Origin: Macrostomum hystrix
Taxonomy: Eukaryota; Platyhelminthes; Macrostomidae
NCBI GenBank assembly: GCA_950097015.1
Contig: CATNEN010000007.1
Location: 6,252,001 to 6,316,000 of the forward strand
Length of the DNA stretch: 64,000 nt
Direction: 5' to 3'
A model generated the notes under the pieces. That model made no database searches and was not told the origin of the DNA. It was given only the letters and a program-made list of their open reading frames with translations. Shown one piece after another: positions 1-10,919 of the stretch. The position numbers were made by a program, and so were the translations under genes. The stretch's first letter is position 1. Each line of letters opens with the position of its first letter.

Positions 1-1
1 C

Positions 2-589
2 GTCGCCAAACGCGGCTTCCTCGCGCTGAGCCTCCGAGCGGGCGCCGGCGTCAAGTCGATCGACCTCGCCGAATCGCCGAGCCTCAGCAACGGCTCCGTC
101 CGAGGCGCGCCCGACTCGGCCAGTCTCCTGCCCGACGTGTTCCGCGCCAGCGACATCGACCAGCTGCCCACCGTGGCGCCTCGCCTCACCTTCAAGGAGG
201 CCGTCGTGCAGTTGTTCGCTGCCAACGCCGTTGTCGTGAGCATCACTTTCGACCTCTCGCAATCGCCTCACCTTCTGAGCAGGACCAACTGGTTCTCGAG
301 GGACCGTCTGAAGTCCAGCTGGCCCGTCACCGACCTTTCGAATCGAAGCACCAACTTCTTTAGAATTTCCGGAGATAACGGAAACATTCGTCGCTGGTTT
401 GTCAGCTTCTTCTACGGCGGCTGCCCTGGAGACCTCGCCCTCATGGTGGCTCTGGACACCACCGACACCTGCCCCTGGGGTAAGGGCCCGGTGACTTCAC
501 CTCCGAGGTTTATCTACAGCACGCAGCCGACTGTGCCTTTGGTGACGAGCGGTCAGCTGGCAGACAAGCTGGCTGTCACTCTGCGCTGA
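2..589 (+). CDS. Secreted galactose-binding-like protein, copy 1 (5' part outside window)
   Basis: The reading frame is open from base 2 to the stop at 587-589 and matches the C-terminal two thirds of the complete copy at 2926-3822. The start and signal peptide lie upstream of the window. The visible part has the same block (ASDIDQLPTVAP, then TNWFSRDRL, then RRWF and a Gly-Cys-Pro turn, ending in LAVTLR). The first ~325 bp differ from copy 2 at only two positions, whereas the last ~265 bp are much more diverged. I think it belongs to a family of uncharacterised secreted lophotrochozoan proteins with a galactose-binding-like beta-sandwich; this is recall of a pattern, not a search result. A GTG at 137 is not a start; it is an internal valine codon. 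Confidence 0.8.
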   Translation, partial: VAKRGFLALSLRAGAGVKSIDLAESPSLSNGSVRGAPDSASLLPDVFRASDIDQLPTVAPRLTFKEAVVQLFAANAVVVSITFDLSQSPHLLSRTNWFSRDRLKSSWPVTDLSNRSTNFFRISGDNGNIRRWFVSFFYGGCPGDLALMVALDTTDTCPWGKGPVTSPPRFIYSTQPTVPLVTSGQLADKLAVTLR

Positions 590-1895
590 CCGGCAGTCTA
601 CGGACTTGAGATCCGGCATCCCTTAGGATGCCTTAAGTTGCATTGGACGCGGAAAAAATTCGCTCTCTCGTTTAAACAACCAATTTCGAATCGAAGTACG
701 TCTACATTCCGAAGTGCAAGTGAAGGGATCGGGAAGAGCTTTTCTTCGGTAATTCTGCAATTTCATGGGGAATTGCAGAATTGCCTGTTGCGTATTGTGT
801 GTCTCGTGCCTCATAAGGTAGAATAAGAAATTAATTTCAGGAGGACCTTCTGTGGTACTTTGCTTTGTAGAAAACTGCAATGAGTAACGGAAAAAAACTT
901 TTTGACTTAAATTAAAGTTTGGTTGAGAGGCCTGAGTAGTTTATTAATTCTAATTATTTTGGTTGCATTCATATATTGTATTTTCAGTCTAGAAGTGCTC
1001 TAAGCTGACAGCCAATCAGCGTGCTTCAAGCGTCACAGTAATTTTTCTAACCCAATTCCCCAGTCAGTGTGCATCTATCGGCACCGTACAATACTTCGTG
1101 TTGCTAGTACTTTTCTCACCCCCAGTTACCACCTCAATGCAAAATAAAAATAAATATTACTGCGGAGCTAGAGCGCAGAGGTCGTAACGGTAGTACTCAT
1201 ACCTTGTTATGCGATAAAACGCCGCTGTCAAATCATTGTCCTTCTTCGTTACTTGTTCACCGAAACAAAGTTCAAAGTACGAGTTTTTTAAGCTTCGTAT
1301 ATCAACATAGCTTACTTATTTTCTGTTTCTATTTTCTCAATCTACAATCAGCTGTGCCATTTTGATTAAAAGTTTAATCTTAGTTTGAAAATCTTTTAAC
1401 TTAATAGTAACGGATAACATAAATACTATGTACATTCGATGTGCAAAAAAAGGTTTTTGAGAGGCATTCGATGTTCATTCGACGCACATTCGATGTACGA
1501 GCTACATGCGACGCACAATCAATGTACATTCGATGATCTTTCAGTGTACATCAAATGTTTTCTGAGGAGCATTCGATATACATATGATAAGCATATAATG
1601 CAAATCCGTTGTAATCAGCATTCATTCCATTTAATGAATTCTGTACATGCATATTATTTCATAACCTTCGAATTGACGATTGCAAATAAAAATAGCTTAT
1701 GTTTGGCCATTCACTCGTATTTCGACAGTAAACAGTGAACCGCTGTGAATGCTTGGTACGATCAAGTGTGCATGTACACAGCATGATGCAGGTGTCGAAA
1801 TCAGCACCTTTCATGATGTTCGCGCAGTCATCGCGTTCGCCATGACAGAAAGAAGCTATTTGATGAAAATCTAACGAAATGACAATGAAAGTACG
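590..1895. other. Intergenic, AT-rich, no gene seen
   Basis: No open frame here resembles a protein. The stretch holds the 3' flank of the first secreted-protein copy, AT-rich sequence and a degenerate short repeat at 1430-1580. Confidence 0.6.
1430..1580. repeat. Degenerate short repeat with ATTCGATG core
   Basis: About seven loosely spaced copies of a motif close to ACATTCGATGTAC occur within 150 bp (around 1433, 1466, 1476, 1488, 1526 and 1569). The core is nearly palindromic. Spacing is irregular, so this is an old, decayed tandem repeat or a cluster of binding-site-like words. Confidence 0.45.
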
Positions 1896-2110
1896 AGCTA
1901 CGAGGGGTGTTTCAAAAGTAACGAGAATTTAGTCATAACTTTTTAATGGATAAACTTTTTAACTTGAAATTTTTACCCTGTAATTTTGCAAATATGGACA
2001 GCACACAGCTTCAGTTGCAACCCTGTCGGTCTACATGCACCAGTGAAATCTCACATTGAAGTCCAGACCTCGAGTCCAGCCCGACTTGTATTAACAAGTA
2101 CAAGTGTTAT
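1896..2110 (+). mobile_element. mariner-like transposon 5' remnant
   Basis: The words ACGAGGGGTGTTTCAAAAGT and then GAATTT followed by ACTTTTTAATGGAT are typical of the terminal repeat and 5' leader of mariner elements. No transposase frame follows; the element breaks off before coding sequence. The end coordinate is approximate. A separate mariner 3' end occurs at 61646-61872. Confidence 0.5.
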
Positions 2111-2204
2111 TGGCACATGCTCAAAGTTCTCCTCTTATCTTCAACATTCAAACTGACTAATGAATGCTTCTTTCATGTCATTTTGAGTGCGTCCCATTTA
2201 ATAC

Positions 2205-2330
2205 ACGGTATCTGTGTGCGTGTGTGCTCAGGAGTCAGCAGAATGAGAAGAATCAGCTTTCGCTGGCTGCGGGTCCCCTGTCACCAAATGATGTGCCATT
2301 GTTCGCAGCCCTCCTGCAATTAATTTTCGC
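2205..2330 (+). mobile_element. SINE family A, 5'-truncated copy
   Basis: This segment matches the 3' part of the full-length SINE at 29657-30021: shared words include GTATCTGTGTGCGTGTGTGC, TCAGGAGTCAGC, ATGATGTGCCATTG and GCAGCCCTCCTGCAATTA. The tRNA-like head is missing. Confidence 0.7.
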
Positions 2331-2925
2331 AATATTGCGCAAAGTAGCTTTGCATGAGTGAGGAAAAATATAATTGTCTGCCATATAAGCACGTCCGATA
2401 GCATTGAATGCTCATGTCTAGTATTTTTAACAGCAAGAAAGATATTAAAAGGATTAATAAAAAACATCACAACAATTGAATGTCTATCAGCAAAGACGGA
2501 ACAAAGATGTAATCTAATGAGTCAGGATTTATTGTTCAGATGTAAGTTTGAGGAGTACCTTCAGTTTAGGTAGGAAACAGCTGCTTCACGTCTCACCCGC
2601 AATAACAAAATTACAATGTGCTTGGACCCCAGTTTAACAATGAATAGTCCATTATTCAATTGTAACTCGGGTAAGCGAACTGCCCAACTGCCCTAGGCCT
2701 CTTGGCTGCAAGACCCTCCTCCGCATTGAGCCCATCCAATTAACATTTTCTATGCTTACCTTCTCAAACATCCAATTAGCTAGCGAGAGGGAAATTGCTG
2801 AGCGGCTGCGGGCCGCAAGGCAAGTTTCTTCAAGCCGGCCAGCATAATAATTTATTAATAATTGCTGAATTTTCTGCCATAAAGCTGGTCGGGAAAGAAA
2901 GAACAGACAATAGTTCTTTTCTAGC

Positions 2926-3822
2926 ATGGCTGCAAAAGTAGCCTCTGTCTTGGCGACCCTGATTACTTGGCTGACGCTGCTGCGGGCTGCCGCGGGCCAG
3001 TCGGCCTGCTTCACGGAGTCCCAGTTCGTCTCCACCTGCGAGCCGTGGGTTCGAGTCGACGCCGGAAGCGGCGGCATCCGCGGCTGCTTCCGGCCGGACC
3101 TGCCGCAGCCATCGGGAGCCGCCGCGGGCGAGTCGGTGATGTGGGACGCCGCCAACGGCGTGTGCGAGAGACGCCCGACCAGCTGCGGCGACCTCGCCGC
3201 CTGCCCCGGCTCCGGCCGCTGCCTCGTCTCCTGCGACGTCGCCAAACGCGGCTTCCTCGCGCTGAGCCTCCGAGCGGGCGCCGGCGTCAAGTCGATCGAC
3301 CTCGCCGAATCACCGAGCCTCAGCAACGGCTCCGTCCGAGGCGCGCCCGACTCGGCCAGTCTCCTGCCCGACGTGTTCCGCGCCAGCGACATCGACCAGC
3401 TGCCCACCGTGGCGCCTCGCCTCACCTTCAAGGAGGCCGTCGTGCAGTTGTTCGCTGCCAACGCCGTTGTCATGAGCATCACTTTCGACCTCTCGCAATC
3501 GCCTCACCTTCTGAGCAGGACCAACTGGTTCTCGAGGGACCGTCTGAAGTCCAGCTGGCCCATCGCTGACCTTTCGAATCGAACCACCAACTTTTTCAGC
3601 GTCCCAGGTGACGCTCCGATATATCGCCGTTGGTTCATAAACTACCTGTACGACGGCTGTCCGTTGGACCGCGGCCTCATGCTGGCCCTGGACGTTACCG
3701 ATGGCTGCTCGTGGGCTGGCAACGTGTCTTCGCCGCCGAAGTTGATGTACAGCACGCAGCCGACTGTGCCGTGGGAATCGAGCGGTCGCCTGGCAGAGAA
3801 GCTGGCTGTCATTCTGCGCTGA
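2926..3822 (+). CDS. Secreted galactose-binding-like protein, copy 2 (complete)
   Basis: Single-exon 298-residue protein. Residues 1-24 form a signal peptide with a hydrophobic core (VLATLITWLTLLRAAAG), so the product is probably secreted. Residues 25-100 are cysteine-rich (at least eight Cys). The C-terminal ~170 residues hold the conserved block ASDIDQLPTVAP...TNWFSRDRL...YRRWF...DGCP...STQPTVP...LAVILR, which I associate with uncharacterised lophotrochozoan proteins of galactose-binding-like fold; carbohydrate binding is inference. NGS and NRT are possible N-glycosylation sites. A strong 3' splice site (TTCTTTTCTAG at 2914-2924) ends one base before the ATG at 2926, consistent with a trans-spliced leader or a 5'UTR intron. 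The C-terminal two thirds is duplicated upstream at 2-589. No function can be assigned. Confidence 0.85.
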   Translation: MAAKVASVLATLITWLTLLRAAAGQSACFTESQFVSTCEPWVRVDAGSGGIRGCFRPDLPQPSGAAAGESVMWDAANGVCERRPTSCGDLAACPGSGRCLVSCDVAKRGFLALSLRAGAGVKSIDLAESPSLSNGSVRGAPDSASLLPDVFRASDIDQLPTVAPRLTFKEAVVQLFAANAVVMSITFDLSQSPHLLSRTNWFSRDRLKSSWPIADLSNRTTNFFSVPGDAPIYRRWFINYLYDGCPLDRGLMLALDVTDGCSWAGNVSSPPKLMYSTQPTVPWESSGRLAEKLAVILR

Positions 3823-5132
3823 TTCAACACAATGCGAACTGAAATCGATTTTTATCCGCTCTGCGTCTCACTAAGGATTTTTTAAGATTTTCTCACTCTC
3901 CCTTCTGTTCGTCTCGAAAGTGCAATTTAGTTGTGCATGGTTTATTAAAATTTTTTCTCTACGAATATATTCGACAGCTTACCTTACTATATTATAATAG
4001 CTATTACTATAATACTAATATAATAATTACTATATAGCCTCATTTCTCGGGAGCTTGGAAATGTCGAAAATTCAGTGACATTGAGCATATTGTCTATATA
4101 TACAAGTGTATTAGTTATTTCTATTGTTGAACCAATGGGACCAATAGGCTAGCGGTTGGCTGGTGTCAAAAAGTGAAAATTAATATTTCAATCCCTCTAT
4201 TTATGTGTTTTTCTAGTTTCTAAAATATTTATCACTTTCGTACCGCTGAGCGGTTGACAATGAGTGACGAGTTCTTGAACTTTAGTAGACCTTTTTATTG
4301 CACAGAATCCTCCCCATCGATTGCTTTCTATATGCTTATATAGTGCTGCAGTTTCCTCAGCTGATTCGAAAGTAATGATCGCGTTCTCTTTAGCGTGCTG
4401 CGATTTTTTTCCATTGGCGTGTCTGATCTTGACAAGCCGCGATCGATGAAGAACATGATAAAATATTATTAAGAGACAAATATGCATGAAGAGTAGCAGC
4501 TCAAAAGTTGTTTCGGAATGAATCAAATAAATATTATTTCTACAAGCCAAGCTGCACTTCTAATATTACGATCGGATGGTTTGTAGATCTGCTTCTATTT
4601 TAAGCAAGAAAAAAATACGAAAAGGAGGCCGAATTTTTCGTCGGATATCATTTTATTTGATACGTCGAGAGCCTTACTACGACAGCCAAAGGTTTATGAC
4701 TTAGGACAATGTATGCATGATAAATACTACGAAATGCTGTCATTACCTACATCAGAAGTTTGTGTCGAGGACTTTAGTGAATAATTGAGCCGTTCGGGAG
4801 CTAGTCGATTGCAAGCAAGCAAGATTTTCATTTATAGTATATTAAAAGATGGTGACAGGTTTTAAGTTTTGAAAACTTATGTTTTTCTGTTTTTTGTAGT
4901 TATATATTTTCGTTTTTTGAAAACTGTCTGTAATATTTTTAAAACCACTGAAATACAATGTTTTGTTATTTTTATTCTTTTTTCGTTTTTAACTTTTGAG
5001 CTTTCTTCGAAATCTAAAAGTACCTCGATAGTTAGGTAGGTCGCTGACAAAGACACGGAACGGAACTAAGTTGTGAAACTTATTCACCTGCATAATCACT
5101 ATCGACTAGACGCCAGCGACCTAAGACTTTTC
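3823..5132. other. Intergenic, AT-rich
   Basis: This stretch between the secreted-protein gene and CISD2 is AT-rich with homopolymer runs (4880-4990). I see no coding frame with family resemblance and no clear mobile element. Confidence 0.6.
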
Positions 5133-6419
5133 ATGGATCTATATCGCCGATTCGTTACAGAGGTTGTTCCAGATATTTTGCGCGGTATTCCAGTGCCAGA
5201 TAGTATTTCTGGAATTTTCAAGCTCTCAGGTATGCTATGCTACCATTATAAATAAATATATGCATATATTTACTTCTTTGTTTTTTCACTTTTACTCCAA
5301 AACAAATGTTTTACTCTTTCGCAGTTAATTATCATTAAAAAAGTTGTCAGTAGTTATTTTTTGTATGGTTTTGACATCAACAATCTTACATTTTGGTTTT
5401 TTGTTTGCAATACAATATCTGATGGAAAGCAATACAGTAAGCAATAAGCATTAGAATGTTCTCAAAGTGTTAGGACTTTGCTTATATATCTCCTAAGCAG
5501 CTTTTTCTAACACTGAAGGGTTATCTAGAATATAAATATATTCAAATATTCAAGTATTATAATAGGTTTTTTTGCCTGGTATATTCAAAATCTGAAGAAA
5601 TACAATGAAGCTAGCTACTTGTTGAAACTTGTACCACTTAGCCATCATTAGTATTAGCACTGCGTCATTCTAGTACTTATAAAGCGCAGTACATGTCATG
5701 GAAAATAGTAGTAACTAAAACTTCTAGATTCTTTTTGTCCTCATACAAGTAATATTAAATTCTTCTTATTCTTATAAAATCATTATTAAAGCAAAGCAGT
5801 GATGAGTGGGTAGTTAATGTGTACTTGTATATTTTAGAGAATGAAAATTTTCTTTCTGAATTCTTCATGAAACTTTAGTTTTTAGATTAATTTGCAACTG
5901 TTTAAATTTTTGCCTAAATTTTTACATATGATTTTTATGTCTGCTTCTTTAGTCACAGTGAAAATGTATGTGCTAAAACATAATTTTACTGACTTTTTAC
6001 TTATGAGCCTTACTCTCCTATTTTTAGAGAAGAATTTGGATGAAATTTTTGTTAGTGTGCATTCTGAATTCATTATTTTCTCTTTAACAGCCTCAGACCT
6101 CGCCAAGCTGACTATATTCACTAGCGTGTCCAGCTGCCTGGTTTACTCAGTCTTTACCACATGTCGGCATCATTTCTCTGCTAAATCATCTGCCTGCTGC
6201 CGCGACCCGGTCGTCAACTGGAGCGTGCAGAAGGATCGGGACAAGGTGGTTGACACGCTGGATATTGAGGACATTGCCGGCGACAAGGCCAGCATGTGTC
6301 GCTGCTGGCGCTCACACAAATTTCCCTACTGCGACGGAGCGCACAACCAGCACAACAAGGACGCCGGCGACAATGTCGGCCCCGTCAATGTCAAGAAGGT
6401 GCCCAACGCAGACAAATAA
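5133..6419 (+). CDS. CISD2: CISD2-type CDGSH iron-sulfur protein; exons 5133-5229 and 6091-6419
   Basis: Two exons joined in phase 1 give 141 residues, close to the ~135 of animal CISD2. Exon 1 carries the N-terminal motif ending in GIPVPDSISGIFKLS, like the PVPESI...F motif of CISD2. A hydrophobic segment (about 38-57) is the membrane anchor, and residues 102-117 hold the CDGSH motif with ligands Cys102, Cys104, Cys113 and His117 (CRCWRSHKFPYCDGAH). This motif binds a 2Fe-2S cluster. Family members sit in the ER and outer mitochondrial membranes facing the cytosol and act in iron, redox and calcium homeostasis. Donor is CTCAG/GTATGC and acceptor TTTAACAG. Start chosen as the first in-frame ATG; an upstream GTG at 5073 is not a start. 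A polyA signal lies at 6530. The acidic C-terminus ending NADK is slightly longer than in vertebrates. Confidence 0.93.
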
Positions 6420-6529
6420 ATGCGCGAAAATAGCTTGACTGGAACCTGAAAATGAGCCTATTCATATTAGTCAAGTTTCGTCTTCATAGTGCTTCCTCCC
6501 CCATTGTAGAGCTCAATTGTAGCTTGACA

Positions 6530-6535
6530 AATAAA
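6530..6535 (+). promoter_or_regulatory. Polyadenylation signal of the CISD2 gene
   Basis: AATAAA about 110 bp after the CISD2 stop codon. Confidence 0.6.
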
Positions 6536-6992
6536 TATTGAATGAAAAATTTGTAGGATTATAATTATTGTTGAATTGTTTTTTAATAAACTTTAAAACC
6601 GAATCGTGAGTGAAGCACAGTAAAGTTTGTCCATATTTACCTTTTTATCCATTTAGCTTTAACCGCAGGCATATGTACTTTCAGATGCGCTCATTCGACC
6701 AAATTATTACTTTAGAAAAAATATATCGTGTAAATGTCTTTAATGTTCTTGCTTGTCTTCTATTGACATACTGATTAAATTTTTATTTGACTTGACATCA
6801 CAAAAGTAACGTCGCAAATATTGTTAAGTACTTTTATATGTAGAGCAGTTCTGCTTTGTATTTACGATCCAGCAAGTGTCACAAACGCGGGTGTCTAGTT
6901 TAGAACTACCGGCAGTGGGTTTAGAACAAATCTGGGCAGGCACTGGAGCAAGTCTGAAGTTGAAATAGAATCAGCCATTCAGTCCTCAAGGC

Positions 6993-9369
6993 TCAGGAGA
7001 AAATGATCATTCGAGTGGCCGACAGAAGGTCCGTGACTGTCTTGAGGTACTGGAAGTCAACCTCGGCCACCCTGTCCTTGGCCTGCTGGCTGCTGAACTC
7101 CTGGAAGGCGTGGTAGAAATCGGCGTGATAGCCAAACTCCTCGTCTGGCTCGTCGCTGAACTCCTCGGCAAACTCCTTGACCTTCAGGCGGCGGACGTGT
7201 CTCCGGGTCACGGAGAACAGGTGGTAGTCGTCTTCGTTGACCGGACAGTCGTCGAGGTGCTCGCAGGCCTGTTGCGTTGGATTAAAATTGATTTATGAAA
7301 TTTTCAGATTATAAGTAAAACGGATCGTTTAATTGTAGTCTCACCTGGACAATGATTGACTCGCGATTCTTGATCTCCGAGTTCCAGCGGCTCCAGGCGA
7401 ACGCCATCGCGGGGCTGAGCAAGGCCATCTGTTCGTACAGGCGGCGCTCCGCGATGCTGCTCTTGTCCGGAACGTCGACGTGTTTGGACGAGTCCTCGCG
7501 CGGGAACAGGTTGACACCGGCTGCACGCAGACAGGCGATGAGGCTCCTGACTGACATCCACTTGCCCTCCAGGTGGGAAAGCTCTCGCTTGCCCATCTGC
7601 ACTTCCGGGTCGGCCTCAGGACTGTCCTCGGTGCCGTCGGATTGCGTCTCCGGGATGCAGACCAGGTCCTCCTTCACGTGGATTGCCACCTCGTTGATGC
7701 TGGCGATGATGTTCAGCCGGCAGCTGCGGGTGCCAAGCGGTCGGAGCTCCCACTGCTGGAACGGCATGTTGATGTGGAAGTCCTGCAGGAAGCCCAGGGT
7801 GCCGAACACCGAGGTGCGAAAGTGCAGAACCCGCTTCTCCTCGTCGAACTTGGTCACTTCGATGCCGTCCGTGCGCCACTCCTTGCGCTCTGCGTCCCAG
7901 CGGGCCACCTTCGGCTCCTCGGCGTAGAACACGTTTGATGGCAGCTTGAAGCTGACGGAGATTGGCGGGTTCTCAATCTCCGGGGGCTTCTTGTTCGCCG
8001 CCTGCTGCTGAGTGCTGGTGGCAGTGAGCTGGTTGCTAGCCGTGGTCGGATTGCTGCCCTCAGTGATTGAATTCACATCCCCGGCCTCGTCTTGCTGCTG
8101 CTCCTCGTCCTTGCGCACAATGGGCTGGGGGTGGTAGTCAAAACTGACTGGCTGCGGCGGCACCAGGTGTTGCACTATGGTCCAGCCGCGCTTGCTCTGC
8201 GGCTGCGGTGGCAGCTGGAGGATGTTAAACTGCATCACGGGGCCGATTGTGTGGTAGCCACGGAGGTCCATGGCGTCCTCCTCACCATCGAAGTCCTCAA
8301 ATTCTATTGGCGGAGGGGACACACAGAGGTCCTCTTCGGGCGTCTCCAGCTCCTCCTCGGGCTCCGGCTCGGGCTCCTTCTCCGGCTCCTCGCCATCAAC
8401 TCGCTGCAGCTCCGCCATCAGGTCCATTGTCGGCTCCCGTACTGGCTCATCCTCAGCCTTCTCTTCCTCCTTGCCGGCTCCTTCCTCGCCCTCAACCGCA
8501 GCCTCGGCAGGCGCGACTTCCGCCTCCGGCGCCACCTCGTCCTCGGGCTTCTTGACTGGCATGGCGTAGTAGCTAGCCGACTGCGGCGAGTAGTGATCGA
8601 ATGTGGTGAGCAGGAACTGGTAAGCGCATCCGACCTTCGTCAGCGCCTTTGGCACGTCGAAGCCGATGCCTGATTCTGCAAATTCAAAGCTTTTGATGCG
8701 TGGATTCTTGCTGAGGTTGCCCCAGAGGCACAGGCAGATGGTGTCGCTGCGCCACACGGCCTGTAGGTTCATGGTCTCCGAGTCGGCCTGGTTCGCGCCC
8801 CGGCGCAGCATCTCGTAGGTTGTTCGGCTCAGCTTCTGCTGCAGCAGCGCCTGCAGGTCGGCCACGGTGCCGCGGTATTGCCGCACCTCCTCGGGCCGGG
8901 CCGAATCGTCAGCCAGGTGGTCCTCTAGTTCGGCGATCAGACCCAGGCAGGGCTTTGAGTCGGCCAGCACGTCCTCTATTAGCAGCCGCTTGTTGTCCTC
9001 GCGCCAGGCCACCATGTAGGTGTTGATCTCGGGCAGCACCACCGGGTCGGGTGAGCCGTCGCACCTCAGGTAGCGCCGCCAGCGTTCTTCACTGCGCAGG
9101 GCAGCGAAGTGGGCGTCCCGGCTGGCGTGGTAGCCGCCAAGCAGGGTGCGCAGCTCCGACAGCTCCACTATGCGCACCTTCTGCTCCGTCTTCTCCCGCT
9201 TCTTGCGCTCCTCGGCCTCCGTCTTTTCGCGCTTCCTCCGCTCGCGGTCCTCCTGCTCCTGACGGATTCGCTCCTCCTCCTCTGCTAGGCGTCTGCGCTC
9301 CTCGGCCTCCCGCTTGCGCTTCTCCTTGTCGCTCTTGCCGCCTTTCTTGCTGTCCTTGGCGCTGGGCAT
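6993..9369 (-). CDS. DNAI7: DNAI7/CASC1 axonemal dynein-associated protein; exons 9369-7345 and 7268-6993
   Basis: Two exons joined in phase 0 (donor GTCCAG/GTGAGA, acceptor GCAACAG) encode 766 residues; human CASC1/DNAI7 is of similar size. Residues 1-65 are a Lys/Glu/Arg-rich, probably coiled-coil N-terminus, as in the family. Next comes the conserved region with the ERWRRYLRCDGSPDP and EINTYM...W motifs (about 90-130) and the SIGFD-like segment near 230-255. Residues 270-370 are an acidic, proline-rich linker. The conserved C-terminal domain (about 470-766) spans both exons and ends in LLSATRMIIFS. The family protein is a component or assembly partner of ciliary inner-arm dynein, so a role in ciliary or sperm motility is expected. 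A branch-point and polypyrimidine acceptor (TTTTTTCTAAC...TACAG) precedes the ATG, suggesting trans-splicing. Confidence 0.93.
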
Positions 9370-10206
9370 GGCTGGGCCTCTGTATTTATGCGTTAGAAAA
9401 AAAACTGCCTTCTCGATGCAACTTCTTCAGCTCCGGAAACCGGACGCGAGAGGACAAGGGCCCGGGCTGCTGGCTCTTCTTCAACTACTCAACTTGAAGG
9501 AGGCACAACAAAAGAAATCCCACTGACGCTGCTGCCTTAAATACAAGAAGAATCAATTGTTGTAGAATGCAAATAAATGCCTCGGCGCCTGAATTTTGAA
9601 TCGGCGGGCTAGGCTAACTGCGTTACCCGGGGCAACGCTGAGCGGGGGTCTGTGCGCTGGGCCCAGTGTGCGCTGGGGCAGGAAGGGGTGGTGGGGCTGA
9701 ATGTACGCCGTCCCCCCCTGCCCTTGCCCTGCCCTGCCCCGTACACTTCTCACATCCATGCCCACGTCCCCCCAGCCTAACACAGTCGCTTCTTTCTCGA
9801 AGATATTAAGGCTCAGAGTCAGAGGCTCTCAGGCTTGAAGCCAATACACATTGCAGTGTCAGCCTTGCCCTTGATGATTTCTCTCTCACCTGGACCCCAG
9901 TACCAGTAACTAATTAATTGGCTAATGTAATACTCGTAACGCATACTCATAATGCAAGACATAATAAGTGCAGTTGTGTATTACGCGTTTGACTCTACTG
10001 TCAGTAACGTGCTCATAAAAGCTCTGACAAGAATGAAAAAAATTAACATGGAATATTGTAAGTTTATTGGGAATAAAAGATTAGGTCACAAAACCTGACT
10101 TCACGGATACCACCTGACTACAACACCCAACTGATGAAAGGCAAAGCACTTCAAAGGTCTCCAGATGGATACCTGATCCCCTTTGCTCGGATAACTCGGA
10201 ATTATC
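9370..10206. other. Intergenic between DNAI7 and aquaporin
   Basis: It holds the 5' flank of DNAI7 and a GC-rich patch at 9640-9780 with runs of CCCTGCC. No coding frame is supported. Confidence 0.6.
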
Positions 10207-10626
10207 TGATCCTCATGAGAGTTCTGATGCCCAGGTGAGCTCTGATACCCTGGTGAGCTCTGACCCTCAGGTGAGCTCTGATCTTCAGGTGAGCTCTGAT
10301 CCTCAGGTGAGCTCTGATACCCTGGTGAGCTCTGATCCTCAGGTGAGCTCTGATCCTCAGGTGAGCTCTGATCCTCAGGTGAGCTCTGATACCCTGGTGA
10401 GCTCTGATCCTCAGGTGAGCTCTGATACCCTGGTGAGCTCTGATCCTCAGGTGAGCTCTGATACCCTGGTGAGCTCTGATACCCTGGTGAGCTCTGATAC
10501 CCTGGTGAGCTCTGATACCCTGGTGAGCTCTGATCCTCAGGTGAGCTCTGATACCCAGGTGAGCTCTGATACCCTGGTGAGCTCTGATCCTCAGGTGAGC
10601 TCTGATCCATGGGTGAACTCTGATCT
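10207..10626. repeat. 18-bp minisatellite, about 23 copies
   Basis: The unit is GAGCTCTGATCCTCAGGT, alternating with a variant in which CCTCAGGT is replaced by ACCCTGGT. Because 18 is divisible by 3, both strands stay open and give false hexapeptide-repeat ORFs. Each plus-strand unit contains CAG/GTGAGC or CTG/GTGAGC, close to a consensus 5' splice site. Confidence 0.95.
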
Positions 10627-10919
10627 ACATAAATATATACAGACAATACTACCGTTGATATAAACAAACAAAACAATGAAAGGGAATAGTGAGAGTATTT
10701 TTGTCTAGAATTTTACTGTGCTTTTTCATTTTACGTAAGACAGAAAATATTATTTCAATTTTTTATATCACAGGCAAGTATCATAATGAGATAATTTTAT
10801 AAATTAAATAGCTGGTTCATCCCACGCTGCTCAAAACTATCAAGATTTTCAAAACTGTAAGGGTCTTCGAGTTTGAATGAAGTGGGAGTTCGGATGAAGC
10901 CAGAAGCCAACTGGCTGCT

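Noticed and set aside
2652-3482. 276-residue minus-strand ORF
   Set aside because: Shadow of the GC-rich secreted-protein gene on the plus strand; no start context or family features.
10101-10676. 191-residue minus ORF with a hydrophobic start and QSSPED/QSSPGY repeats
   Set aside because: Starts at TTG, has no ATG before the repeat, and the 18-bp array keeps all in-phase frames open on both strands.
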